Positions 26,470 through 34,509 of a stretch of 64,000 nt of DNA are shown in pieces. Numbering within the stretch: position 1 is the stretch's first letter; each line of letters opens with the position of its first letter. The position numbers were made by a program, and so were the translations under genes. The DNA lies in assembly GCA_012837715.1 (NCBI GenBank), contig DUQR01000033.1:111679-175678 (forward strand), in the 5' to 3' direction. The notes under the pieces are model-generated. The model worked only from the letters and a program-made list of their open reading frames with translations. It made no database searches and was not told the DNA's origin. This stretch comes from Bacillota bacterium. Its GTDB lineage: Bacteria; Bacillota; UBA4882; UBA10575.

Positions 26470-26658
26470 CTACAGACCTTTTCTCTGCAACAGTTCTTGG
26501 TAGATTCCCTTTTCGACAAGCTTTCCCTTGGCCAGGACGGCAATTTTATCGGTGTGTTGTACCGTGAAAAGACGGTGGGCAATTGGAGGACGAAGCCATG
26601 GACGTTGGCCATAAATTAGTATCTCACCATTGGTCGGCTGATAAAACTGTAATCCCAT
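26470..26658 (-). pseudogene. remnant of an ABC exporter ATPase (MsbA-like)
   Basis: A 62-codon frame joins two distant parts of an ABC-type exporter ATPase. LQFYQPTNGEILIYGQ normally follows Walker A, and IAHRLFTVQHTDKIAVLAKG with KLVEKGIYQELLQRKGL is the H-loop plus C-terminal end. The ~100 residues between them (Q-loop, signature, Walker B) are missing, and there is no Walker A or membrane domain upstream. It is an internally deleted, non-functional relic. Confidence 0.72.
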
Positions 26659-26865
26659 GGGTGATTAATCCCCTATCCACCTCATTCTTTCTTTTCTGGT
26701 CCATTTATTCTTTGTTCGTTATTCCCCCATAACTTCCTGCCTTAATTAAACTTCTCACCTTAATCCAGAAGTCATCTGATCATAAATAAACTACATAGAG
26801 ATGAACTAAGTAGAAGCCATGCATTATTTCAAAATTTTAAATAAACACATTACGGATTCCCTTAG

Positions 26866-26930
26866 CGCTAATTGAAGGTTAATAAACGGTAATTAGCGAA
26901 TAAAAATGATATAAGCAACAGTAATTAGCT
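26866..26930 (+). promoter_or_regulatory. promoter region with repeated GTAATTAGC sites
   Basis: CGCTAATT (26866-26873) and AATTAGCG (26891-26898) form an inverted pair. GTAATTAGC recurs at 26889-26897 and 26921-26929, 32 bp apart (about three helical turns), bracketing a GATATAA -10-like sequence (~26908). This looks like a regulator binding array in front of the MalT/SARP-like gene. The gap 26659-26865 is AT-rich with no gene seen. Confidence 0.45.
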
Positions 26931-26949
26931 TACGAGGTGGGTGGGGAGA

Positions 26950-29900
26950 ATGGCAGAGGAATTCATCACCAAAGTATTGCCCCCAAGGGCGCAACCGGGA
27001 CTAATTGAACGGATTCGTCTGCATGAACTTGCAACCGAATTTAACTATAAAAAAGCCGTGTTCTTCATTGCGCCAGCCGGGTACGGAAAAACGGTTTCTA
27101 TGTCTCAGTTGGCCGCAAAGATCGGGAAACCAATCGTTTGGTATCATTTAGAACCGGAAGATGATGACCCCATCGTTTTTTTCCAATATTTGAAAACCGC
27201 CTTACAGCAGAAAATCCCCGCTTTAGAGGCGGAAGCCTTCTCCTTCAAAGAAGTGCGCGAGCAAAAAGCCAAGATCCGCTTCCTTACGGCCATGCTCATT
27301 AACAATTTGGCTTTAAAAGCCCCTGGCGGATTAACGATGGCTTTTGATGACTTTCACGCCATTTCCAACCCGGTTATTATCAATTTTGTGCAAGAATTAT
27401 TGCAATATCTGCCACCAAACCTTCATCTGCTCATCGCCAGCCGGGCTCCTCTCCCCTTTACAAGCGCTAAGCTTTTGGCCAGTAAGGAAGCAGTCCTTTT
27501 TGATGCTGATGATTTACGTTTTGACCGTCAAGAAACCGAAGCTTACCTCAGACAGTTCGGTAAGTCCACCAACGGCCCCGGCCAGATTGAGCATTTATAT
27601 AAAATAACAGAAGGTTGGCCGGTGGCCTTAAGGCTAGCCATCGAAACCCAATCCCCAGTTCGTTCCGGGCACACGGAGAAGATGGTGCTCTTTGATTATT
27701 TAGCCACCGAAGTATTGGCTCAACTCCCGGACGAAATCAGGGATTTTCTCCTGGTCACCTCGGTCTTGGAAGTTCTTACTCCGGAATTATGCGCCAAGCT
27801 GACCGGCCGGACCGATCCACAACTGATCCTTTCCGAACTAATTAAAAAGCAATTATTTATTACGCAGTTATCGGCCACACAAAACATCTACCGTTATCAT
27901 CAATTATTCCGGGAGTTTCTCCAGCTTCAACTAGGCGACGCTTGTTCCCGCCTCACCTATGAAGCTGGTCTTATTTTACGGGCGCAAGGAGAATGGGAAC
28001 AAGCCCTTCGTTATTTTATCTCTGCCGGTGCGGTAAATGAAACAGCAGAGATGGTCGTCAAAGTCGGACGGAATGCCCTTAATAACGGCCGTTGGCAAAC
28101 GGTTCTTAACTGGTTGCAAACCATCCCTCTTCCGTTGCGGGAAAAAGTGCCTTGGCTTCTTTTGTACATGGCAGAGATTGAGGTCTTCCGTGGATGTGTC
28201 GAGGAGGCGCAAAAATGGGCCCGCAAAGCTGCCAGTTTATTTACGGCTGACGCCGATCATAACGGATTAACCGAAACCAAAATCCTCCAAGCGAGGGTAT
28301 TTCGCTGCCGGGGGATGTTTTATCAAAGTTTGGAACTGTTAAAAGAGGTCGAAGCCCTCCTCCCTCCCCATGAACCGGGGCAACGGTTGGATCTCCTCAT
28401 GGAAAAAGCGGTTAGTCTTTACTTAATCGGAAGATTTTCCGAAGCGGAAAACTTATTAATGTCAGCCCTGGATAAAGTCAATAGGCAAAACAACCCTTAT
28501 CTTTTGCCCTATATCTTAGAAGGCTTAGGAAACATTTATTATCTTCAAGGTAATTATACAAAAGCCATTTATTTTTTCAAAAAAGGGATGGAATCCGCCC
28601 CGGAAGGGTTTTTACCCGGCTACCATACGCAAGATCATCTGTCCCTGATCTACGCCGATTGGGGTGAACTACAACAAGCGCTTGAGCTGGCCCAACGGAA
28701 CCTGGCCAGAAAGAAAGAACTGGGCATGGTCGAAACCCTGCCCTCCGCTTACACTCATTTAGCAACAATTCAATCGGATCTTGGCCAATTTGCAGAAGCG
28801 GAAAAGAATTACCAAACAGCAATCTCGCTTTTGAAAGAATTCAACGGAGAATTTACCTATCTGGCCCTGAGCTATGCCTTTTACGGACGTTGCCTGTGGC
28901 TACAGGGGAAGATGGTTGAGGCGAAAGCCAATATTGAACAGGCTTTGGCCATCGTTGAGATTAAGGATTCGCTTTGCTACAGTTCTTGCCAGACGGTCGG
29001 CGGCTTAATTCTCTACCAAGCCGGTGAAACCAAAAAAGGCAAACAGGTCCTGTTGGAAGCCTTCCGCTCCTTAGAGAAACAGGGTTTTACCAAAGCTCTG
29101 GCCTATGCCTGTCAGTCTTTGGCCGCGCTTTACTTTGCCGAGGGCAACGAGCATAAATTTCTATACTATGCCAAAAAAGCCTTAACCCTCTCGGCCCAAA
29201 TTAATTACCTTCAAAACTTCCTTACCTTTTATGAAGTCTTTACGCCCATCCTCCAAGCCGGCATCGAACATAATATCGAATTATCCTTTGTCCAACGGAT
29301 TATCATCCGTTTAGGAGCCCGCGCCCACTCCATTCTCACTCCCTTACTGAGTCACACCAATCCAGAAGTGAGAAAACGAATCTGTGCTCCTTTAGCCGAA
29401 CTCCGGGATAAAAAAGGGGAAGAAGGATTACTCCTCCTCTCCCAAGATCGTGATCGTGAGGTGCAAAAGATTGCTGCCCTCTTTTTAAGAAAAGCTCCCC
29501 CTCCCTCCGACCGGTATTACGCTGTACGAAGGGATAGCCCTTTGCAGCTTAAAACCTTGGGCTCTCTTCAGATTTTCCTTAAGGGAACAGAGGTCCCTGA
29601 TCCGCAATGGCGCACGAGAAAGGCCAAACACCTCCTGGCTTATTTAGCCCATTATGGAGAGGCCGTCAGCAAAGAAAAGATTATCAATGATTTATGGCCG
29701 GATACCCATGGGAAGAAGCATGATGCCCTTTTCCATACTACACTCTATCGCTTACGGCAAGTTCTTAACTTTCCCCAAAGCGTCCTTTACAAGGGCGGTC
29801 TTTATCAGCTTGAGCCGGGTAGTTACCAAAGCGACCAAAGGGAATTCGAAAAATTGATCCAAACTGCTTCCCATCCAGGCCTCCCCCCGGAGGAAGCTGT

Positions 29901-30273
29901 TCCCCTTCTTGAACAAGCCACCGCCTTATATAGAGGTGATTACTTAGCGGATCTGGATTATAATTGGCTTCTTCCTTTCCAAGAACGGTTGCGGCACCTT
30001 TATACCGCCGCCCAGATTAAACTGGGCCGCTATTACCTGGAAAAAAACAATTACCCGCAGGCTATTTTCCACCTCCGCCCTTTACTAGATATCTCCGATT
30101 TTTCCGAAGAGATCCATGCCCTCTTAATGACGGCCTATGCTGGTCTTGGTGACCTGAAAGCCGTCCGTAAACAGTTTCAGACGATGACCACCATGTTCCG
30201 GGAAGAGTTAGGCCTCTCCCCGTCGCCGGAGATTATTGACTTATATTATCAATTAGTTAGTAAAACCAAATAA
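26950..30273 (+). CDS. large MalT-like STAND activator with C-terminal SARP/BTAD domain
   Basis: A 1107-residue regulator. The N-terminal MalT-like NTPase has Walker A APAGYGKT (~41-48) and Walker-B-like LTMAFDDFH. A long TPR solenoid (~340-790) and a HEAT-like stretch (~790-850) follow. At the C-terminus, an OmpR-type winged helix (LKTLGSLQIFLKG onward, ~866-960) is joined to a bacterial transcriptional activation domain (~960-1107). Ligand-triggered, ATP-dependent oligomerisation is the family model. Its target could be the neighbouring saccharide genes; this is inference. ATG 26950 is preferred to GTG 26941 on ribosome-site spacing. Confidence 0.83.
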   Translation: MAEEFITKVLPPRAQPGLIERIRLHELATEFNYKKAVFFIAPAGYGKTVSMSQLAAKIGKPIVWYHLEPEDDDPIVFFQYLKTALQQKIPALEAEAFSFKEVREQKAKIRFLTAMLINNLALKAPGGLTMAFDDFHAISNPVIINFVQELLQYLPPNLHLLIASRAPLPFTSAKLLASKEAVLFDADDLRFDRQETEAYLRQFGKSTNGPGQIEHLYKITEGWPVALRLAIETQSPVRSGHTEKMVLFDYLATEVLAQLPDEIRDFLLVTSVLEVLTPELCAKLTGRTDPQLILSELIKKQLFITQLSATQNIYRYHQLFREFLQLQLGDACSRLTYEAGLILRAQGEWEQALRYFISAGAVNETAEMVVKVGRNALNNGRWQTVLNWLQTIPLPLREKVPWLLLYMAEIEVFRGCVEEAQKWARKAASLFTADADHNGLTETKILQARVFRCRGMFYQSLELLKEVEALLPPHEPGQRLDLLMEKAVSLYLIGRFSEAENLLMSALDKVNRQNNPYLLPYILEGLGNIYYLQGNYTKAIYFFKKGMESAPEGFLPGYHTQDHLSLIYADWGELQQALELAQRNLARKKELGMVETLPSAYTHLATIQSDLGQFAEAEKNYQTAISLLKEFNGEFTYLALSYAFYGRCLWLQGKMVEAKANIEQALAIVEIKDSLCYSSCQTVGGLILYQAGETKKGKQVLLEAFRSLEKQGFTKALAYACQSLAALYFAEGNEHKFLYYAKKALTLSAQINYLQNFLTFYEVFTPILQAGIEHNIELSFVQRIIIRLGARAHSILTPLLSHTNPEVRKRICAPLAELRDKKGEEGLLLLSQDRDREVQKIAALFLRKAPPPSDRYYAVRRDSPLQLKTLGSLQIFLKGTEVPDPQWRTRKAKHLLAYLAHYGEAVSKEKIINDLWPDTHGKKHDALFHTTLYRLRQVLNFPQSVLYKGGLYQLEPGSYQSDQREFEKLIQTASHPGLPPEEAVPLLEQATALYRGDYLADLDYNWLLPFQERLRHLYTAAQIKLGRYYLEKNNYPQAIFHLRPLLDISDFSEEIHALLMTAYAGLGDLKAVRKQFQTMTTMFREELGLSPSPEIIDLYYQLVSKTK

Positions 30274-30428
30274 TTACAGTCAGACGGTTTAAGCGAGACC
30301 TTCATAACTAGTAGATCCCCCCCTCTTTAGATTAGTTTCAAAGGCTTTTTTTTTGTTCTCTTTGAATCTACACTGCTCCTCCCAGCCATCATAGAATATT
30401 TACAAAGACCGAAAGGGGGGTAATTATT

Positions 30429-30701
30429 ATGGATCGGCCTCGTTTTGAAAATCTCTGTGATATATTAAAAAGACTAAAAGGGGAACAGGTCCTTCTCCTC
30501 CTCGATTCCGGTGACCGGGAAAAGGTCAAGGTAGTCGCCGTCATTGATGATGTGCTCGTCGCTACTGTGGACCGCAAATTCATCTTTGTCGATTGCGAAT
30601 GTATCTGTGCGGTAATTGCCGATTGTTTGGATGTCATTGCCAAGCAGTTTGATCTGACTTATGAAGATGGGAATGCAGTGGTAGAAGAAACAGAGGAATA
30701 A
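30429..30701 (+). CDS. small conserved-looking acidic protein, unknown
   Basis: A 90-residue protein that starts MDRPRFENLCDILKRLKGEQV, runs through alternating hydrophobic strands (VLLLLDSG, KVKVVAVIDDVLVATV, KFIFVDCECICAVIADC) and ends in an acidic tail. There are four cysteines, three clustered (CECICAVIADC). The pattern recalls small Bacillota spore/coat-associated proteins with an Sm-like beta core, but I do not recognise a family. The AAAGGGGGG ribosome site is strong. The gap before it (30274-30428) has a TTCAAAG/CTTTGAA hairpin with a T9 run inside, at about 30340-30367. Confidence 0.6.
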   Translation: MDRPRFENLCDILKRLKGEQVLLLLDSGDREKVKVVAVIDDVLVATVDRKFIFVDCECICAVIADCLDVIAKQFDLTYEDGNAVVEETEE

Positions 30702-30702
30702 A

Positions 30703-30745
30703 AGAAAGGGAGGCCATTTTCGGATCGCCTCCTTCTTTTCTCCGT
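30703..30745 (+). terminator. probable intrinsic terminator
   Basis: GGGAGGC (30708-30714) pairs with GCCTCC (30727-30732), followed by TTCTTTTCTCC. It lies immediately after the small acidic protein gene. Confidence 0.55.
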
Positions 30746-30862
30746 TCATCAACCGCGTTTAAACCGAGTTTAAATTGGTAATTTCAGTATATTATGTGCA
30801 TGTCAAAATTTTTTATCCCTTTTTTGTTTTCGCCCTTTTACTAACGATCCTAATCTTTTCGC

Positions 30863-30890
30863 TAAAGTTCTTATTAATGTACGCCGATAA
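30863..30890 (+). promoter_or_regulatory. sigma-28 (SigD/FliA) flagellar-type promoter
   Basis: TAAAGTTC (-35, starting 30863) and an exact GCCGATAA (-10, 30883-30890) are separated by 16 nt counted from TAAA, within the range used by SigD. It sits 34 nt before the TTG start of the chemoreceptor. Confidence 0.85.
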
Positions 30891-30924
30891 ATTTGAAGAC
30901 AGTTATAGTTGTGGAGGTAATATC

Positions 30925-32448
30925 TTGAAACCGTCGGATTTATTAAAAGACCACGAAGCGTGGGCTAATCGAGTCTGCACTAGAATCCTTAGTTTTTTTG
31001 GAATCAGTGCCATCCCGGTTTTTTTTGTCCTCCAAAACGTTCCTTGGCGATGGCGGATTATCTTATCGATCGGTAGTATCCTTCAGTGCTGCTTTCTGCT
31101 TTTCCTCGCGAAGAACGAGCGGACTAGTAAATACACTAAATATCTGACTACCTTCGTCCTAATTTCCTTTGGTTTTCTAATGACTCTCACAATGGGAGAA
31201 GGAAACCGCTCCGTACCTTTTTATTTCTTTTCCATCCTTGTCTTCACTTTAATTTATCTCACGCCAAAACTAATATTAGTCACGGCTACCGGCACCATTC
31301 TCTGTCATGCCATTATGATTTGTTTTTTTCCCGCACAGATTTTTGCCCTCCATCAACCGGCGATGTATATCTACGCTGGCTTCATTTACCTTCTTTATTC
31401 CATCGCTGTTTATACCGTTGCCCTCAAAGCGCGGGAATTATTGGATAAACTTAAAAAGCAACAGGAATTAACAGAACGCCAATTAAACCGGAAGCTAAAT
31501 CAATCCCAATACCAGATTGCAGTGACGGCGACTCACCTCCGTAACACCAGTGATGAACTGGCCAGGGAAGCAAAGGAGTTAATGACCGCTTTCCATGACA
31601 CCGCTTCCGGTATGAAACAAATAGCGAAAATGGTCGATGTGGAAACCGGGGAAGTGACCAAGGTATCCGAACATGTGCGGGAAATTAATGTAATCACCGA
31701 ACAGATCAAGAAAATGTCCCAACATTTAACGGCTGACTTCGGAGATACGGAAGAGTTGTTTCAACGGGGATCAACCCTTATGTATACCTCCATCGATGGC
31801 ATGAAAAAAGTAAGCGCCCAAATCAGTGAAGTAGCTAAAGCAACCGCGCGGTTGAAAGAAAGTTCCTTAAAAATCGAAGATATCCTGACTTTTATGAATG
31901 AGATTGCTGAAAAAACTACTCTTCTTTCTTTAAATGCCAATATTGAGGCGGCCCGGGCTGGAGATTTAGGTCGTGGCTTTGCGGTAGTCGCAACGGAGAT
32001 TAGTAAATTAGCGGAACAATCGGTAGGGGGGACAGAAGAGATTAAACAGATAATCGCCGCTACTCTGCTGGATTTGGATGAGGTTTTTGACGCGATCAGC
32101 CTTAGTTTATCGATTGTGGAGAGTAATTCGGAGACAACAAATACGGTCTCAACAGAAATTAACAGTTTAATGCGGAAGATTCAGCAAAATTCAGCACAGA
32201 TCAAACAAATCTATGGAGCGATGGAAGATTTAGCCCAAATGAACAATGCCATTATGACCGGAGCGGTTAATTTAGCGGCGATCGCCGAAGAAACCTCGGC
32301 CGGTACGGAAGAAATCTCAGCCACCACCCAAAATCAGACCCAAAACGTAAATCATATTGTTGAACAAAGTAAAACTTTAAAACAGATGGCCGCTACTTTA
32401 GATGGGCTTCTCAAAGAACAGCATTCTTCAGCGGTAAATCGGGTCTAG
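30925..32448 (+). CDS. methyl-accepting chemotaxis protein
   Basis: A 507-residue chemoreceptor. About six hydrophobic segments (~18-170) form a membrane sensor with no periplasmic ligand domain. A coiled-coil signalling domain follows, with the tip [35 protein letters not shown] sequence (hairpin ~325-360, seen as [20 protein letters not shown]). There is no HAMP domain between the two, only a short [18 protein letters not shown] linker. TTG 30925 is chosen because GGAGG lies 8 nt upstream and the sigma-28 promoter ends just before; the longer frame upstream spans that promoter. It signals to CheA/CheW encoded elsewhere. Confidence 0.9.
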   Translation: MKPSDLLKDHEAWANRVCTRILSFFGISAIPVFFVLQNVPWRWRIILSIGSILQCCFLLFLAKNERTSKYTKYLTTFVLISFGFLMTLTMGEGNRSVPFYFFSILVFTLIYLTPKLILVTATGTILCHAIMICFFPAQIFALHQPAMYIYAGFIYLLYSIAVYTVALKARELLDKLKKQQELTERQLNRKLNQSQYQIAVTATHLRNTSDELAREAKELMTAFHDTASGMKQIAKMVDVETGEVTKVSEHVREINVITEQIKKMSQHLTADFGDTEELFQRGSTLMYTSIDGMKKVSAQISEVAKATARLKESSLKIEDILTFMNEIAEKTTLLSLNANIEAARAGDLGRGFAVVATEISKLAEQSVGGTEEIKQIIAATLLDLDEVFDAISLSLSIVESNSETTNTVSTEINSLMRKIQQNSAQIKQIYGAMEDLAQMNNAIMTGAVNLAAIAEETSAGTEEISATTQNQTQNVNHIVEQSKTLKQMAATLDGLLKEQHSSAVNRV

Positions 32449-32451
32449 GTA

Positions 32452-32506
32452 GTCGCTCTCGCCGGCTACCGCCCGCTTGAGCCGAGTGATGGAAATTCAA
32501 AGCCAG
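32452..32506 (+). repeat. second dispersed repeat family, copy B
   Basis: GCTTGAGCCGAGTGATGG with AAATTCAAAGCCAG lies directly after the MCP stop and aligns with 19648-19702 (minus) at most positions over ~50 nt. No gene is evident. Confidence 0.5.
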
Positions 32507-32565
32507 TTGTCCACAGGTTGACGGCAAAAAAAGACGCTGTAAAGCGCCGTATAGACTGTAAGTAA

Positions 32566-32610
32566 ACGACGGTTTTAGTAAGAAGCTAAAAGCGGCGTTT
32601 TGTTTTTATT
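32566..32610 (+). terminator. probable terminator downstream of the MCP gene
   Basis: A stem (ACGACGGTTTTAG with CTAAAAGCGGCGT, two mismatches, loop TAAGAAG) is followed by TTTGTTTTTATT. Confidence 0.6.
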
Positions 32611-32723
32611 AAAGGATTTTTGCACCAGCCGGAGAACTTTATGGTAAATCGGGAATCGCGCCACAGTGAGAGCTAAACTATTTATAATTCTGTTTATCGT
32701 TACTAATTCCTGTACTGGAGGGG

Positions 32724-33299
32724 GTGAAGAGGATTATCCGTACTTTATTGAAGAATTTCTTCCGTTTTCTCGGCGGCTTGCTCGATCGGATCATCGCCGT
32801 CTTCGGCGCCGTCGGTTTGGCCCAATTCCCCCAATTTTTCAGCCAATATATCCAACGCCTCGGTGGGCACCTGGCCGAAGCCCAATTTATTTTGGTCCGG
32901 TACGAAATGACCGCTGAATACTTTGGCATGACCCTGGAGGAATATATTGCAACCCATCTTAATTCCGGTCATGAGGTTTTTGTCTCCTCCGGACAGCTGA
33001 TTACCGAGTTGATGGAGCGCATCACTTTCCTGGAAGAATCCCTAACTGCCTTAAAAGAGGCCTCTATTTACACCCGATGGTGGGTCTTTGCCCGGAAGTT
33101 TAACTATAGTATTGCGCAGGAAACTTGGTTGGATTTTACACCGGGTATTCCCACTACCCTGGAAGGGGTCATCTATGCCATCTGCGGGTTGCTGCTGAGT
33201 TGGGTCCTTTTCCAAGCCCTGAAAACCCTCCTCAAGTTTTTCGGGAAAGTAATTTCTACTCCCTTTTCCCGACGGAAGAAATACATGTTCCCAGCGTAG
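32724..33299 (+). CDS. DUF2937-like membrane protein
   Basis: A 191-residue protein. The N-terminal hydrophobic helix (~10-33) is followed by LAQFPQFFSQYIQRLGGHLAEAQ, which resembles the QxPxFxxQYxQRLxGHLxEA signature of DUF2937 proteins. Then come a long amphipathic/coiled segment (~90-120) and a C-terminal membrane helix (~150-178). The function is unknown in the family. GTG 32724 follows GGAGGGG with short spacing, so the true start may be a nearby non-ATG codon. It lies downstream of the MCP gene on the same strand. Confidence 0.6.
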   Translation: MKRIIRTLLKNFFRFLGGLLDRIIAVFGAVGLAQFPQFFSQYIQRLGGHLAEAQFILVRYEMTAEYFGMTLEEYIATHLNSGHEVFVSSGQLITELMERITFLEESLTALKEASIYTRWWVFARKFNYSIAQETWLDFTPGIPTTLEGVIYAICGLLLSWVLFQALKTLLKFFGKVISTPFSRRKKYMFPA

Positions 33300-33338
33300 G
33301 ATACTTATCAACCTTTCCTGGAGCAACAATTATTGAAA

Positions 33339-33371
33339 AGAAAAAAAGCCTTAGACCAAACAGCTTAGGCT
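33339..33371 (-). terminator. terminator of the minus-strand saccharide operon
   Basis: On the minus strand the stem AGCCTAAG/CTAAGGCT (one mismatch) is followed by T7. It lies 30 nt past the lacI-family stop. Confidence 0.82.
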
Positions 33372-33401
33372 TAAATAGGAGAAAAAGCTAATTTTCCATA
33401 G

Positions 33402-34436
33402 CTATACGATTATATTTTCCCTGTGGTTTATCGCTTGCATATTCCGGACGACAAATTCCGTATTCAAAGTGACTCCCGGTATTTCCGTTCCCTCGTTAAT
33501 AATATTTACAATCATCTTTCCGGCTTGTTTCCCCTGTTCATAGGAAGGGTTTGTAATGGAAGAAAGCTGTGGAAACAGTTTTTGGGTCAAGGGAAGGTTA
33601 TCTCCCGCTACCACTTGAATCTCGTCGGTTTTTAATCCCATGTCCGCGATCGCCCGGATCGTGCCGTAAGTCATCGGATCACTGGCACAAATCACCGCCG
33701 TCAGATCCGGGTGTTCTTCCTTTAAACTCCTGAATTTCTCGTAACCATCTTCAAAGGTAAAGTTTCCTTCCCGCACTAAACTGGGTAAATATTCAATCCC
33801 GGCTTCATGCAAAGCCCGAACATAGCCATTTAGTAAATCATCCCGACTGAACATAAAGAAGCTATAGGGCTTATTCAGTAAACCGATTCTACGGTGCCCA
33901 AGGGAGAGTAGATATTTGGTTGCTAAATAACACCCGGGAGTCTGATCGACCTCCACAAAGTTATTCTTCTGTTGGTCATAACAAATCCCCAACGTTACGT
34001 AGCGTAAATTCTTCGCCCGGAATTCCTTGATGATTTGGTCAATCCCATTGGATGGATAAAGAATTACACCATCCACATTACGGTTTTTTGTTAGCCGCAA
34101 TGCTTCTTGCAACGCATCTTTCTTGTGCAGCGGGGCGGAGATAATTAATTCAAAACCAACCATCGAAACATAATCGTGGGTCCCCCGCAGTTGTTCCATC
34201 ATGTTCGGATCTTGAAAAACAAAATCCGAACCATAAGGAATAATGAAACCAATCTTGTTCGCGCGGTTTCTTTTTAGACTGGCGGCAATCGCATTGGGAT
34301 GATAATCTAGTTTTTCAATGGCGGCTAGAACCCGCTGACGGGTCTCCTCTGCTACTAAATGACTCTCATTCAACACTCGTGAAACCGTTTTTGGCGAGAC
34401 CCGCGCTAGTTTAGCCACATCATATAAGGTTGCCAT
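33402..34436 (-). CDS. LacI-family transcriptional regulator
   Basis: A 344-residue regulator with N-terminal HTH (LYDVAKLARVSPKTVSRVLN) and hinge helix (NAIAASLKRNRANKIGFI). Its periplasmic-binding-protein-like effector domain contains NVDGVILYPS and the C-terminal SSITNPSYEQGKQAG typical of LacI/GalR proteins. It is the last gene of a run of two permeases, binding protein, cellobiose phosphorylase and lacI, and probably represses that run. Effector probably cellobiose or a derivative (inference). ATG start with GGAAG at good spacing. Confidence 0.9.
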   Translation of the reverse strand: MATLYDVAKLARVSPKTVSRVLNESHLVAEETRQRVLAAIEKLDYHPNAIAASLKRNRANKIGFIIPYGSDFVFQDPNMMEQLRGTHDYVSMVGFELIISAPLHKKDALQEALRLTKNRNVDGVILYPSNGIDQIIKEFRAKNLRYVTLGICYDQQKNNFVEVDQTPGCYLATKYLLSLGHRRIGLLNKPYSFFMFSRDDLLNGYVRALHEAGIEYLPSLVREGNFTFEDGYEKFRSLKEEHPDLTAVICASDPMTYGTIRAIADMGLKTDEIQVVAGDNLPLTQKLFPQLSSITNPSYEQGKQAGKMIVNIINEGTEIPGVTLNTEFVVRNMQAINHRENIIV

Positions 34437-34509
34437 CGCATTTCTTCCTTTTTTTAAGAATAATAACTATTTGAATATACAGGAAGGCGACATCGGTGTC
34501 AAATAAATA

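Noticed and set aside
30775..30924. Longer N-terminus for the chemoreceptor from 30775
   Set aside because: It would translate across the sigma-28 promoter; GGAGG plus TTG at 30925 gives a better start.
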